This document shows positions 1 through 5,797 of a stretch of DNA of 8,376 nucleotides, piece after piece. Position numbers and translations under genes: made by a program. Location of the stretch: positions 1 to 8,376 of the forward strand of contig CANRXD010000052.1 of assembly GCA_947643685.1 (NCBI GenBank), in the 5' to 3' direction. Each line of letters begins with the position of its first letter. Positions within the stretch are counted from its first letter, which is position 1. This DNA comes from an uncultured Clostridium sp. Lineage in GTDB: Bacteria > Bacillota > Clostridia > Lachnospirales > Lachnospiraceae. Below the pieces are notes generated by a model that was given only the letters and a program-made list of their open reading frames with translations, did no database searches and was not told where the DNA came from.

Positions 1-1088
1 GCACCTTTGCGGCAGCCCTTGGAGTAAAGGCCTATCTGGAGAAGAATCCGGGAAAGGGAACGGTGGTTCTGTTCGGATGCCCCAGTGAGGAAAAGGGAAA
101 CGGAAAGACGTTGATGGCCAGGGATGGTATTTTTGACTGTCTGGATGTTGCCTACACCTGGCATCCGGGTGATGAAAACCGGGTTACCACTAATTCAAGC
201 TTTGCCAATGTGAGTGTGTTCTTCCGGTTCAAGGGAGTGACTTCTCACGCGGCAGCGGCTCCGGAACAGGGCCGTTCTGCTCTGGATGCAGCAGAGCTCA
301 TGAGCGTGGGCGTCAATTATTTAAGAGAGCACATCATTCCCGAGGCCAGAATCCATTATGCATACCGGGATGTGGGAGGAATCGCCCCCAATGTGGTCCA
401 GGGCCACAGCTGTGTCCACTACTTTGTGCGGGCGCCAAAATCCTGGCAGGTACAGGAAATCTATAAGCGTGTCATAGACGTGGCCGAGGGAGCGGCAAAG
501 ATGTCGGGAACGGAGATGACCTATGAGCTTTACGCCGGACTTTCTGATTATGTTCCAAACCATGTATTGAGCGGAGTGCTTCAGGAATGCATGGAGGAGA
601 TCGGAGCGCCGGAATTTGACGAGGCGGACTTTGCCCTGGCCAGGGCATTTTTAAATGAGACCTCCACAGAGGGAGAGCTGGAGGCTAAAAAAGTATTTAT
701 CAAAAAACGGTTTGGGGCAGAAAATCTGGAGGCGGTGATGGAGCGTCCGTTAGATACTTCCATCGCCCCTCTGGAGTGGAAGGGAGAAATCATGGCAGGC
801 TCCACGGATGTGGGAGATGCTAGCTATGTGGTTCCCACAGCCCAGTTCAACATGGCCACAGCCACCCTGGGAACTGCCGGACATACCTGGCAGATGACGG
901 CCCATGGCAACACGGAGATTGCTCATAAGGCCATGGTGGCAGCAGGAAAGGTAATGGCTCTTGCCGGAATCCGGATGTATGAAGATCCTGATCTGGTGGA
1001 AAAGGCCAGGGCTGAATGGAAGGAAGAGACAGGCGGCGTTTACGAGTGTCCGATTCCGAAGGAAATCGGTCCTCGTCTGGAAGATTAA
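1..1088 (+). CDS. M20-family amidohydrolase, AbgB-like, 5'-truncated by the window edge
   Basis: This is the C-terminal 361 codons (reading frame from base 3) of an M20 metallopeptidase-type amidohydrolase, closest in pattern to AbgB, the p-aminobenzoyl-glutamate hydrolase subunit of about 480 residues. No stop occurs between base 3 and the first possible start at 63, and conserved sequence already precedes that point, so the gene begins outside the window. Visible: the PSEEKG segment (visible residues 28-32) holds the paired Glu that serve as general base and metal ligand in M20 enzymes; WHPGD follows at about 53-57. The lid domain is marked by SHAAAAPEQGRSALDA, and the closing catalytic-domain His lies in TAGHTW. 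The family hydrolyses amide bonds of N-acyl amino acids in the cytosol using two metal ions. The true substrate in Clostridia is often uncertain. No transporter gene is visible beside it. It ends just before a strong terminator. Confidence 0.9.
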   Translation, partial: TFAAALGVKAYLEKNPGKGTVVLFGCPSEEKGNGKTLMARDGIFDCLDVAYTWHPGDENRVTTNSSFANVSVFFRFKGVTSHAAAAPEQGRSALDAAELMSVGVNYLREHIIPEARIHYAYRDVGGIAPNVVQGHSCVHYFVRAPKSWQVQEIYKRVIDVAEGAAKMSGTEMTYELYAGLSDYVPNHVLSGVLQECMEEIGAPEFDEADFALARAFLNETSTEGELEAKKVFIKKRFGAENLEAVMERPLDTSIAPLEWKGEIMAGSTDVGDASYVVPTAQFNMATATLGTAGHTWQMTAHGNTEIAHKAMVAAGKVMALAGIRMYEDPDLVEKARAEWKEETGGVYECPIPKEIGPRLED

Positions 1089-1109
1089 TGATGTGAGGAA
1101 ATGAAAATG

Positions 1110-1145
1110 ATCTGAGTGTCCAAACTATCGGGCACTCAGATTTTT
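1110..1145 (+). terminator. Intrinsic terminator of the M20 gene, shared with the convergent fic gene
   Basis: A 12-bp stem (1110-1121 with 1130-1141, one G-T pair) closes an 8-base loop and runs into TTTTT at 1141-1145. It lies 21 bases after the M20 stop. The minus-strand gene fic ends at 1136, so its stop codon sits inside the right arm. Read on the minus strand, the stem is followed by only a broken T-rich stretch, so it may also end fic transcription but less efficiently. Confidence 0.85.
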
Positions 1146-2128
1146 ACATATTGCTGGTTTCTGCTGTTGGGCTTATCAGGAATCGTCATGCGGATAAGAT
1201 TCATGGTTATTGCCGGACGCAGATAATTTCTGCGAAATCCCTCTTTTGATTTCAAACCCAGTTTTCCCATGAGTGTTTTGCCTGTATAAGGGGTATCGTA
1301 TTCCATGACTGCAAGCAGCTTTTTGATGCATTCCCCAAGCAGCTCATTATCTTCACTGATCTGAACAGAAAGATCATTCAGAATTTTATCAATCTGAGAC
1401 AGCATAAACTCAATAAAAACTGTTGATGTGCCATCTGCATGGCATCTGGCAATCGCATCGTAGTATTCGTTTTGGAACTTATCAATCTGGCTCTCAAGGG
1501 GAACGTATTCAAATATCGGTTTCCATTTGGAAAGAATAGCGGTATGCCATAATCTTGCCATTCTGCCATTCCCATCAGAAAACGGATGGATAAAGACAAG
1601 TTCATAATGAAATACACTGCTCAGAATCAACGGGTGAACGCTGCTTTGTGCTTCTTTCATCCAGATAAAAAGATTATCCATTAAGCGGGGAACAAATTGT
1701 GCAGGCGGTGCTACAAAAATGCACCGATCGCCATTGAATACACCTTCCTCACCCCGGCGAAAGATGCCTGATTCCTCCACAACATATCTTGTCATAGTAC
1801 CATGAAACTGCTTTAAATCTTCAATGTTGTATGGATTTATTTCAGAAAGTCGTTCGTAAGCGGCATAGGCATTTTTAACTTCCTGGATTTCTTTCTGATC
1901 ACCCAATACAGTTTTTCCATTGATTACATCCCTGACCTGTCCCAAAGAGAGGGAATTTGCTTCGATTTTCAGAGAAGAGTGGATGGACCGGATACGATTA
2001 TTTTTTCTTAAGTGTGGTTTTGCCTCCAGGCTGCTGGTTGCTGTAATGCGTCCGATCTTTTCTGAAATGGATGATACGTAGGATAATATCTCATTTGTGA
2101 TTTCAAAAGGCGGCCTGTAATTTTCCAT
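1136..2128 (-). CDS. Fic-domain protein (probable AMP-transferase) with inhibitory helix
   Basis: A 330-residue stand-alone Fic protein. Fic enzymes transfer AMP, and less often other phosphate-containing groups, from a nucleotide onto hydroxyl side chains of target proteins. The catalytic motif HPFSDGNGRMAR (181-192) is complete: His181, the acidic Asp185, the GNG anion-binding turn and both Arg. The flap precedes it (about 128-145, FNGDRCIFVAPPAQ). The N-terminal helix with SSLKIEAN (51-58) matches the self-inhibition motif [S/T]xxxE[G/N] with Glu56, except that Ala stands where Gly or Asn is usual, so this would be a class II Fic protein. The C-terminal part (about 265-330) looks like a winged-helix domain. 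The start is supported by AGGAG at 2135-2139, six bases upstream. It has its own promoter and no antitoxin-like neighbour, so it is probably monocistronic. Targets are unknown. Its base composition is more AT-rich than the M20 gene. Confidence 0.92.
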   Translation of the reverse strand: MENYRPPFEITNEILSYVSSISEKIGRITATSSLEAKPHLRKNNRIRSIHSSLKIEANSLSLGQVRDVINGKTVLGDQKEIQEVKNAYAAYERLSEINPYNIEDLKQFHGTMTRYVVEESGIFRRGEEGVFNGDRCIFVAPPAQFVPRLMDNLFIWMKEAQSSVHPLILSSVFHYELVFIHPFSDGNGRMARLWHTAILSKWKPIFEYVPLESQIDKFQNEYYDAIARCHADGTSTVFIEFMLSQIDKILNDLSVQISEDNELLGECIKKLLAVMEYDTPYTGKTLMGKLGLKSKEGFRRNYLRPAITMNLIRMTIPDKPNSRNQQYVKI

Positions 2129-2176
2129 AAAACACTCCTATATACTTAGGTATTATCTTGCGTACTTTCTTCCTCT

Positions 2177-2204
2177 ATTATACAAGAAAAAGCGAAAAAT
2201 TCAA
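2177..2204 (-). promoter_or_regulatory. Sigma-A promoter of fic
   Basis: On the minus strand TTGAAT (2199-2204) and TATAAT (2177-2182) are separated by 16 bases. The predicted transcript starts near 2170, leaving a leader of about 40 bases with the AGGAG ribosome site. The -35 box lies some 20-25 bases from the broken left end of the aguB remnant. Confidence 0.75.
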
Positions 2205-2224
2205 CCCTGGTTTTCGGAGCTTCA

Positions 2225-2575
2225 CACGGGGATATTATGTCTTTGCAAAGCCAGTGGAGGAAAATGGCGCGGTCCACTATATCCCGGATGATCATTACTA
2301 CCAGGAAAAGTTCTATTTTACGCCGGGAGATACGGGCTTTCAGGTCTTTAAGATCTGGTACGGAACCATCGGCAGCGAGCCTATTCTTTCTGTGGACAGT
2401 ATGTCCCACTGGCGCAGATGCATGCAGGGCCATGCGGCCTGTAATCTGATGCCTGTGGCGTCTGCCAATCGGATGGGGGTGAGGAAGTGCCCCCTGTACG
2501 GAAAACGGCGGGCAGAAGTCGGCTCTTCAGTTTTACGGCTCCTCCTTCATCACAGACGGTACCGGAGGCCGGAGG
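2225..2575 (+). pseudogene. Decayed N-carbamoylputrescine amidase (aguB-type) remnant
   Basis: Fragments of an aguB-type nitrilase-superfamily gene, which normally encodes about 290 residues and converts N-carbamoylputrescine to putrescine. Recognisable in order: FAKPVEENGAV, IPDDHYYQEKFYFTPGD, GSEPILSVDSMSHW and MQGHAACNLMPVASANRMG, all in one frame (2230-2478); then EEVPP in a second frame (from about 2481); then NGGQKSALQFYGSSF in a third (from about 2495 to 2570). From knowledge of the family, the 5' part with the catalytic Glu is absent. About 50 residues including the catalytic Lys are missing at the join near 2275-2281, and about 30 including the catalytic Cys (ICWDQWFPE region) are missing at the join near 2371-2373. 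The two frame changes fall at runs of five G (2475-2479) and five C (2490-2494). The C-terminal tail is also lost. An open reading frame of 141 codons crosses it but reads out of frame after 2478. No functional product is expected. Confidence 0.85.
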
Positions 2576-2581
2576 TTTATT

Positions 2582-2603
2582 AAAAATTCTTCTGCGTCAG
2601 AAT
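2582..2603 (-). terminator. Weak intrinsic terminator of the Crp/Fnr-type regulator gene
   Basis: On the minus strand a short hairpin lies some 30 bases after the regulator stop and is followed by TTTTTA (complement of 2581-2586). It can fold as ATTCT with AGAAT, or as TTCTG closed on CAGAA. The stem is only five pairs, so termination may be inefficient. Confidence 0.4.
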
Positions 2604-2631
2604 AAATTAACTCTGAGAATATTTTTGAATA

Positions 2632-3327
2632 TCAGATAGACAAGGAGTTTTGTTCAATCAGATGCTTTATTTTTTTATTATCATAAATAATCAGCTTGCT
2701 CCGTGCATGCTGTGCAACATGTTCTGAAAGTAATTTTGAAAAAATTTTGTTGCAGGTTGAAACATGGATAAAGAGTATATCAGCAATTTGCTGTTGAGTC
2801 AGATTGCATTCGATGGTATAGGTTCCATTTGAGTCAGGCGTTGAACATTGACACAGTCGATCCAGCCATGTAAGGACCCGCAGACTGGCATTTAAGCCAG
2901 CAGTTACCATAAGACGTTGTCTCAGCATGGTTGAGTAGCTGGAGGCGCTATTGATATACTCATCGAATATCTGACGATCTTTTTGAAGGAAGCCATAAAA
3001 CTGATCTTTTGTGAATGCGATAACGATGGTGTTTTGAGCTGCTGTGACAAAGGGGATATTCCATTCTTCTGTATTTATAACCAGATCGTTAAGCTGCAGA
3101 CAGGTTCCCTGACGGCAGTAGCAGAAATCTATTGGCGTGCCATTATCGCGCTTGAGCCATATTTTTAGCATGCCCATTTTGATATATAGAATAAAGGCTT
3201 TTTGCTTTAATAATGCCTCGCCTGCAAAAAGGCGTATTTCTGTCCCGAAATCTATATATTTTTCCAGAGATGGAAATGAGATTGGATTGATGGAATAATA
3301 CATGTCTCTTAAATTACCGTCATTCAT
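2632..3327 (-). CDS. Crp/Fnr-family transcriptional regulator, atypical
   Basis: A 231-residue protein of usual Crp/Fnr length. It has an N-terminal beta-roll sensor domain (about 15-115), a long connecting helix (about 118-150) and a C-terminal winged helix-turn-helix (about 165-215, with NLTQQQIADILFIHVSTCNKIFSKL spanning the motif). The sensor lacks the phosphate-binding cassette of cyclic-AMP binders: the usual GEL segment reads LQLNDL. It also lacks the N-terminal Cys cluster of Fnr. It does carry a compact Cys trio, C69, C71 and C76 (FCYCRQGTC). The recognition helix lacks the usual SRxxxxR spacing of Arg, so its DNA site probably differs from TGTGA. The start is set by GGAGG at 3333-3337, five bases upstream. 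It is divergent from the permease operon, which is its likely target, along with itself. The effector is unknown. Confidence 0.88.
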   Translation of the reverse strand: MNDGNLRDMYYSINPISFPSLEKYIDFGTEIRLFAGEALLKQKAFILYIKMGMLKIWLKRDNGTPIDFCYCRQGTCLQLNDLVINTEEWNIPFVTAAQNTIVIAFTKDQFYGFLQKDRQIFDEYINSASSYSTMLRQRLMVTAGLNASLRVLTWLDRLCQCSTPDSNGTYTIECNLTQQQIADILFIHVSTCNKIFSKLLSEHVAQHARSKLIIYDNKKIKHLIEQNSLSI

Positions 3328-3381
3328 AGATACCTCCGAAGTTTCGTAAAAGACGTACAGAAGATAGATATATTCAAAAGT

Positions 3382-3410
3382 ATTTTAAAGGATTTATTGT
3401 GATTCTTCAA
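3382..3410 (-). promoter_or_regulatory. Sigma-A promoter of the regulator gene
   Basis: On the minus strand TTGAAG (3405-3410) and TAAAAT (3382-3387) are spaced by exactly 17 bases. The start would be near 3375, with a leader of about 48 bases. The perfect palindrome at 3444-3465 lies just upstream, centred about 80 bases before the predicted start. Confidence 0.65.
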
Positions 3411-3423
3411 GGTTTTGGCACTC

Positions 3424-3433
3424 TTTTGCAAAA
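3424..3433. promoter_or_regulatory. 10-bp perfect palindrome in the divergent control region
   Basis: TTTTGCAAAA is its own reverse complement. It lies between the regulator promoter and the 22-bp palindrome. TGCAAAA recurs at 3479-3485 on the other side of the large palindrome. It may be a further protein-binding site or simply AT-rich filler. Confidence 0.3.
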
Positions 3434-3443
3434 TAATAATTTG

Positions 3444-3465
3444 AATTATGGCATTGGCCATAATT
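3444..3465. promoter_or_regulatory. 22-bp perfect palindrome, probable operator of the divergent regulator
   Basis: Arms AATTATGGC (3444-3452) and GCCATAATT (3457-3465) are exact reverse complements around the spacer ATTG. The size and two-fold symmetry fit a Crp/Fnr-family dimer site, although the half-site is not the classical TGTGA. A partly overlapping second inverted pair, ATAATT (3436-3441) with AATTAT (3444-3449), shares its left arm. Centre positions relative to the predicted starts are about -80 for the regulator and -110 for the permease. Assignment to this regulator is inferred from position. Confidence 0.65.
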
Positions 3466-3498
3466 TTTCTCTCGCAGGTGCAAAAAATATTTTTCGGT

Positions 3499-3510
3499 AA
3501 ATTATAATTT
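3499..3510. promoter_or_regulatory. 12-bp palindrome related to the large operator
   Basis: AAATTATAATTT is perfectly self-complementary and repeats the AATTAT/ATAATT outer half-site of the 22-bp palindrome without its GGC/GCC core. Its centre is about 60 bases upstream of the predicted permease transcript start, the usual distance for class I activation by Crp-type proteins. Another AT palindrome, AAAAATATTTTT, lies at 3483-3494. Confidence 0.4.
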
Positions 3511-3524
3511 GGACCTAGCTCCCG

Positions 3525-3574
3525 GCTTATTGAATCATAAATATATAGATGTTAATATGAATATACAAATAAGC
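3525..3574. repeat. 7-bp inverted repeat bracketing the permease promoter
   Basis: GCTTATT (3525-3531) and AATAAGC (3568-3574) enclose the -10 box and most of the -35 box. CCGG lies at 3522-3525 on the left and again at 3578-3581 on the right after a three-base gap. The arms are short enough to be coincidental. Confidence 0.3.
3530..3558 (+). promoter_or_regulatory. Sigma-A promoter of the permease operon
   Basis: TTGAAT (3530-3535) and TAATAT (3553-3558) are separated by 17 bases. The start is predicted near 3565, with a leader of about 45 bases carrying AGGA and AGAGG ribosome-site candidates (3591-3601). Confidence 0.65.
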
Positions 3575-3610
3575 TGACCGGCAGCAACGAAGGAAGAGAG
3601 GAACGAAAGT

Positions 3611-4912
3611 ATGATTTTTAATTTACCGCCTATTTTAGGTTTTATACCGCTAATTTTATACATTATATTATCATTGAAAGGAACAAATTTATTGGCAGCA
3701 ACTGTAATCAGTATGGTAATTTCCTTTGTGCTGACAGGGAAAGGCCTGCTTACTGCCGGGGTATCCCTTCAGTCAGCGCTCGGTGAGTTCCTTACTTTGG
3801 TAGGTTTTATTATTATGCTTGGCTCTGGCCTTGGCGAGGTTTTGAAGAAAACAAAGGTGGCGGAAAACCTTGTTCACCTGGTTCTTGACAAGCTGAAAAT
3901 CAGAACCCAAAAGCAGAGTCTCATTCTTGCCTTTTCAATGAGTATGATTTTAACTGCGCTTCTTGGAACTGGTTCAGGCGCAAATGCAACAATTTCTCCT
4001 ATTATATTGCCGGTGGTAGCCAGCCTTGGAATCGCGCCGGGGGTATTGGGAATTATGCTGATTGCCGGGGGTCTCTGTGGCATGATTCTTGGACCGTTTA
4101 CCCCGACAGCTGTAATTATCCGGGAACTTTCCGGGCTGACGTATACAGAGCTTATAATTACAGCTTCATTTCCGTTGTCCATAATTATTTTTGGAACTAG
4201 CTTTTATTTCTCTTTGCGACTGCAAAAACGCGGAGGAGACGGGGAGGCGTATTCAGAAGCAGACAAAGCGGCAGCGGAAGATTACAAAGCAAACCCGTAT
4301 GCGAAACGAGGAACATATGCATTTTTGATTTCTATGTTTGCAATGATTGTATATGGCGTCATCGCAGGTGCCGGAGCTTCTTTTGCAATTGTAATTTTGC
4401 TGTTGGTCGCCATTGTAGTGGCTGTTGCGACAAAAACTCCAATGGAGGATTTCCTTAACTGGTTTTTTGGAGGATGCGGTAAAATGGTTCACATTTTCTG
4501 CTTATTTGTTTGCTTTTGTCCATTACTTAATAATATAGTTGCCAGCGGTGCATTTTCTGCGTTGGTTGAATTGGTTTCCCCGATCATTACAGGGAGCAGT
4601 AAAGTAGTTTTTGTTATGGTTTCCTCCTGTATTGGCATTTTTGGTATTGCAGGCGCTGCCGTAGCCCAGGCGCAGGTAATTCATGATTTGTTCAGTGAAT
4701 TTATTGTCACACTGGGAATTCCTGCATCACTTTGGGCCAATATCATTATGTATGGTTGTGTGCTGACCTCCCTGTCCATGCCAAATCCGGATATTCTTGC
4801 GCCTCTGGGTCTGGCCCACTCCAGTAACTTAAAAACAGCTATGAAATGTGGATACGCGATCATCATTATTTCGCTGGCTGTGTTGTTGATTCGTTCCGTG
4901 ATTATGTTGTAA
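3611..4912 (+). CDS. Ion-transporter-superfamily permease (NhaC/GntP/CitM-like)
   Basis: A 433-residue polytopic membrane protein with about 12 hydrophobic segments (roughly 4-22, 27-46, 58-76, 103-123, 129-165 as one or two, 180-203, 233-255, 258-276, 293-318, 325-353, 373-394, 413-433). A charged, probably cytoplasmic loop at 204-232 splits it into two halves. Each half has the glycine-rich broken-helix type segment seen in the IT superfamily, for example GTGSGANATISPIILPV (about 121-137) and GIAGAAVAQAQV (about 343-354). Members move organic anions with H+ or Na+, or exchange Na+ for H+; the sequence alone does not decide which. Being the first gene of an operon with an amidase and under a divergent ligand-type regulator favours uptake of a small organic substrate. 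Three Cys cluster in one membrane segment (CLFVCFC, about 297-303). The amidase start lies 14 bases after the stop. Confidence 0.8.
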   Translation: MIFNLPPILGFIPLILYIILSLKGTNLLAATVISMVISFVLTGKGLLTAGVSLQSALGEFLTLVGFIIMLGSGLGEVLKKTKVAENLVHLVLDKLKIRTQKQSLILAFSMSMILTALLGTGSGANATISPIILPVVASLGIAPGVLGIMLIAGGLCGMILGPFTPTAVIIRELSGLTYTELIITASFPLSIIIFGTSFYFSLRLQKRGGDGEAYSEADKAAAEDYKANPYAKRGTYAFLISMFAMIVYGVIAGAGASFAIVILLLVAIVVAVATKTPMEDFLNWFFGGCGKMVHIFCLFVCFCPLLNNIVASGAFSALVELVSPIITGSSKVVFVMVSSCIGIFGIAGAAVAQAQVIHDLFSEFIVTLGIPASLWANIIMYGCVLTSLSMPNPDILAPLGLAHSSNLKTAMKCGYAIIIISLAVLLIRSVIML

Positions 4913-4914
4913 AT

Positions 4915-4919
4915 GGAGG
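4915..4919 (+). promoter_or_regulatory. Ribosome-binding site fixing a GTG start for the amidase
   Basis: GGAGG lies three bases after the permease stop and seven bases before the GTG at 4927. It selects this start over an in-frame ATG at 4846, which would overlap the permease by 67 bases and add a 27-residue extension not seen in the family. Confidence 0.85.
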
Positions 4920-4926
4920 TAGCAAA

Positions 4927-5730
4927 GTGAAAATTAACGTTGCTCTTTTACAGTTCCATCCCATAAGCGGAGAGCTGAAAAAAAATCGTGAAAAAGTAAA
5001 TCAAATGATTGATAGGGCCATGAATTCTGAACAAAAACCTGATTTAATTGTTCTTCCGGAAACGTGGACATCCATTTATTCCAACTTTGCTTCTGTTAAG
5101 GAACAGGCCAAAATCAATGAGGAAACTATAAATGGTGAAAGTATTTCTCTTCTTAGAGAACTGGCAAAAAAATATCGTATCTGGATTAGCGGAGGCAGTA
5201 TAACGCTGAAAAAGGATGAAACGGGAAAATATTATAATGCACAGTTTTTGATTAATCGGGAAGGCGAAACAGTTACGGAATATGATAAGATTCATCTCTG
5301 CAAATGGGTTCATGAAGATGATGTTTTTGAATTTGGAGGAAGGCCTAATGTGATACAGACAGAACTTGGCATGATGGGATTGATCGTGTGTTATGACATT
5401 CGATTCCCGGAACTCGTTACACGCTATGCTGTTTCTGGAGCGGAAATATTAATTGTACCCGCATGTTTTTCAACCAGTCTGTATCACTGGCGTCATCTAT
5501 TGATAGCAAGAGCAATTGAAAATCAGATGTATGTATTGGGATGTAATTGCTGCCGGGGCGTTTCTGGAGAAGAGGTCGGTCATTCTATGATCGTAAATCC
5601 ATTGGGGGAGGTTATGGAAGAAGCAGAAAACGAAGAGGCAATGATTACAGCAACGATTGATCTTGATGAAATTCGCAGAGTCAGAGAAAGTGTTACATAT
5701 ATCAATGACCGGCGGCCGGATATCTATTAA
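4927..5730 (+). CDS. Nitrilase-superfamily carbon-nitrogen hydrolase, omega-amidase-like
   Basis: A 267-residue enzyme, standard length for the nitrilase superfamily, starting at GTG. The Glu-Lys-Cys triad is complete: Glu45 in LPETW, Lys121 in YDKIHLC and the nucleophile Cys155 in GLIVCYDIRFPEL. The later FSTSLYHWRHLLIARAIEN and the closing RRPDIY are also typical. The family hydrolyses amides or nitriles in the cytosol; the pattern around Cys155 and the KIHL segment is closest to the omega-amidase branch (alpha-ketoglutaramate, alpha-ketosuccinamate). Exact substrate assignment is inference. It is not of the aguB type found broken at 2225-2575: it lacks IPDDHYYQEKFYF and CWDQWFPE. It is translationally close to the permease (14-base gap), suggesting that it acts on what the permease imports. 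A stable hairpin separates it from the CapA-like gene. Confidence 0.9.
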   Translation: MKINVALLQFHPISGELKKNREKVNQMIDRAMNSEQKPDLIVLPETWTSIYSNFASVKEQAKINEETINGESISLLRELAKKYRIWISGGSITLKKDETGKYYNAQFLINREGETVTEYDKIHLCKWVHEDDVFEFGGRPNVIQTELGMMGLIVCYDIRFPELVTRYAVSGAEILIVPACFSTSLYHWRHLLIARAIENQMYVLGCNCCRGVSGEEVGHSMIVNPLGEVMEEAENEEAMITATIDLDEIRRVRESVTYINDRRPDIY

Positions 5731-5750
5731 TACAAGAGTTCAAGAAAAAT

Positions 5751-5775
5751 ATGGGGGAGACGAAAGCTCCCCCAT
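5751..5775 (+). other. Stable intercistronic hairpin without T-tract
   Basis: ATGGGGGAG (5751-5759) pairs fully with CTCCCCCAT (5767-5775). Inside, a bulged A and one C-G pair close a GAAA tetraloop (5762-5765). No T-run follows, so it is unlikely to be a full terminator. It may protect the upstream message from decay or lower expression of the CapA-like gene. Confidence 0.65.
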
Positions 5776-5786
5776 TACTATTCCGG

Positions 5787-5792
5787 AAAGGA
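5787..5792 (+). promoter_or_regulatory. Ribosome-binding site choosing the CapA-like start
   Basis: AAAGGA ends five bases before the ATG at 5798. The open frame extends upstream to an ATG at 5657, but that would overlap the amidase gene and translate the hairpin, with no family-like residues. Confidence 0.6.
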
Positions 5793-5797
5793 TAAAG

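Noticed and set aside
63..1088. GTG at 63 as the true start of the M20 gene
   Set aside because: Family-like sequence continues upstream to base 3 without a stop, and M20 metal-binding motifs must lie further 5', outside the window.
2146..2433. Minus-strand open frame opposite the aguB remnant
   Set aside because: It is the antisense of recognisable aguB codons, with no ribosome site or family pattern.
2158..2583. 141-codon plus-strand open frame as a real gene
   Set aside because: Its residues are pieces of an aguB-type enzyme with catalytic segments missing and the family frame lost after 2478; it has no ribosome site and overlaps the fic promoter.
4846..4926. ATG at 4846 as the amidase start
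   Set aside because: It overlaps the permease by 67 bases and adds residues foreign to the family; GGAGG fits the GTG at 4927.
5657..5797. Longer CapA-like protein starting at 5657
   Set aside because: The extension is the amidase 3' end and the intercistronic hairpin read in another frame; the ribosome site fits 5798.
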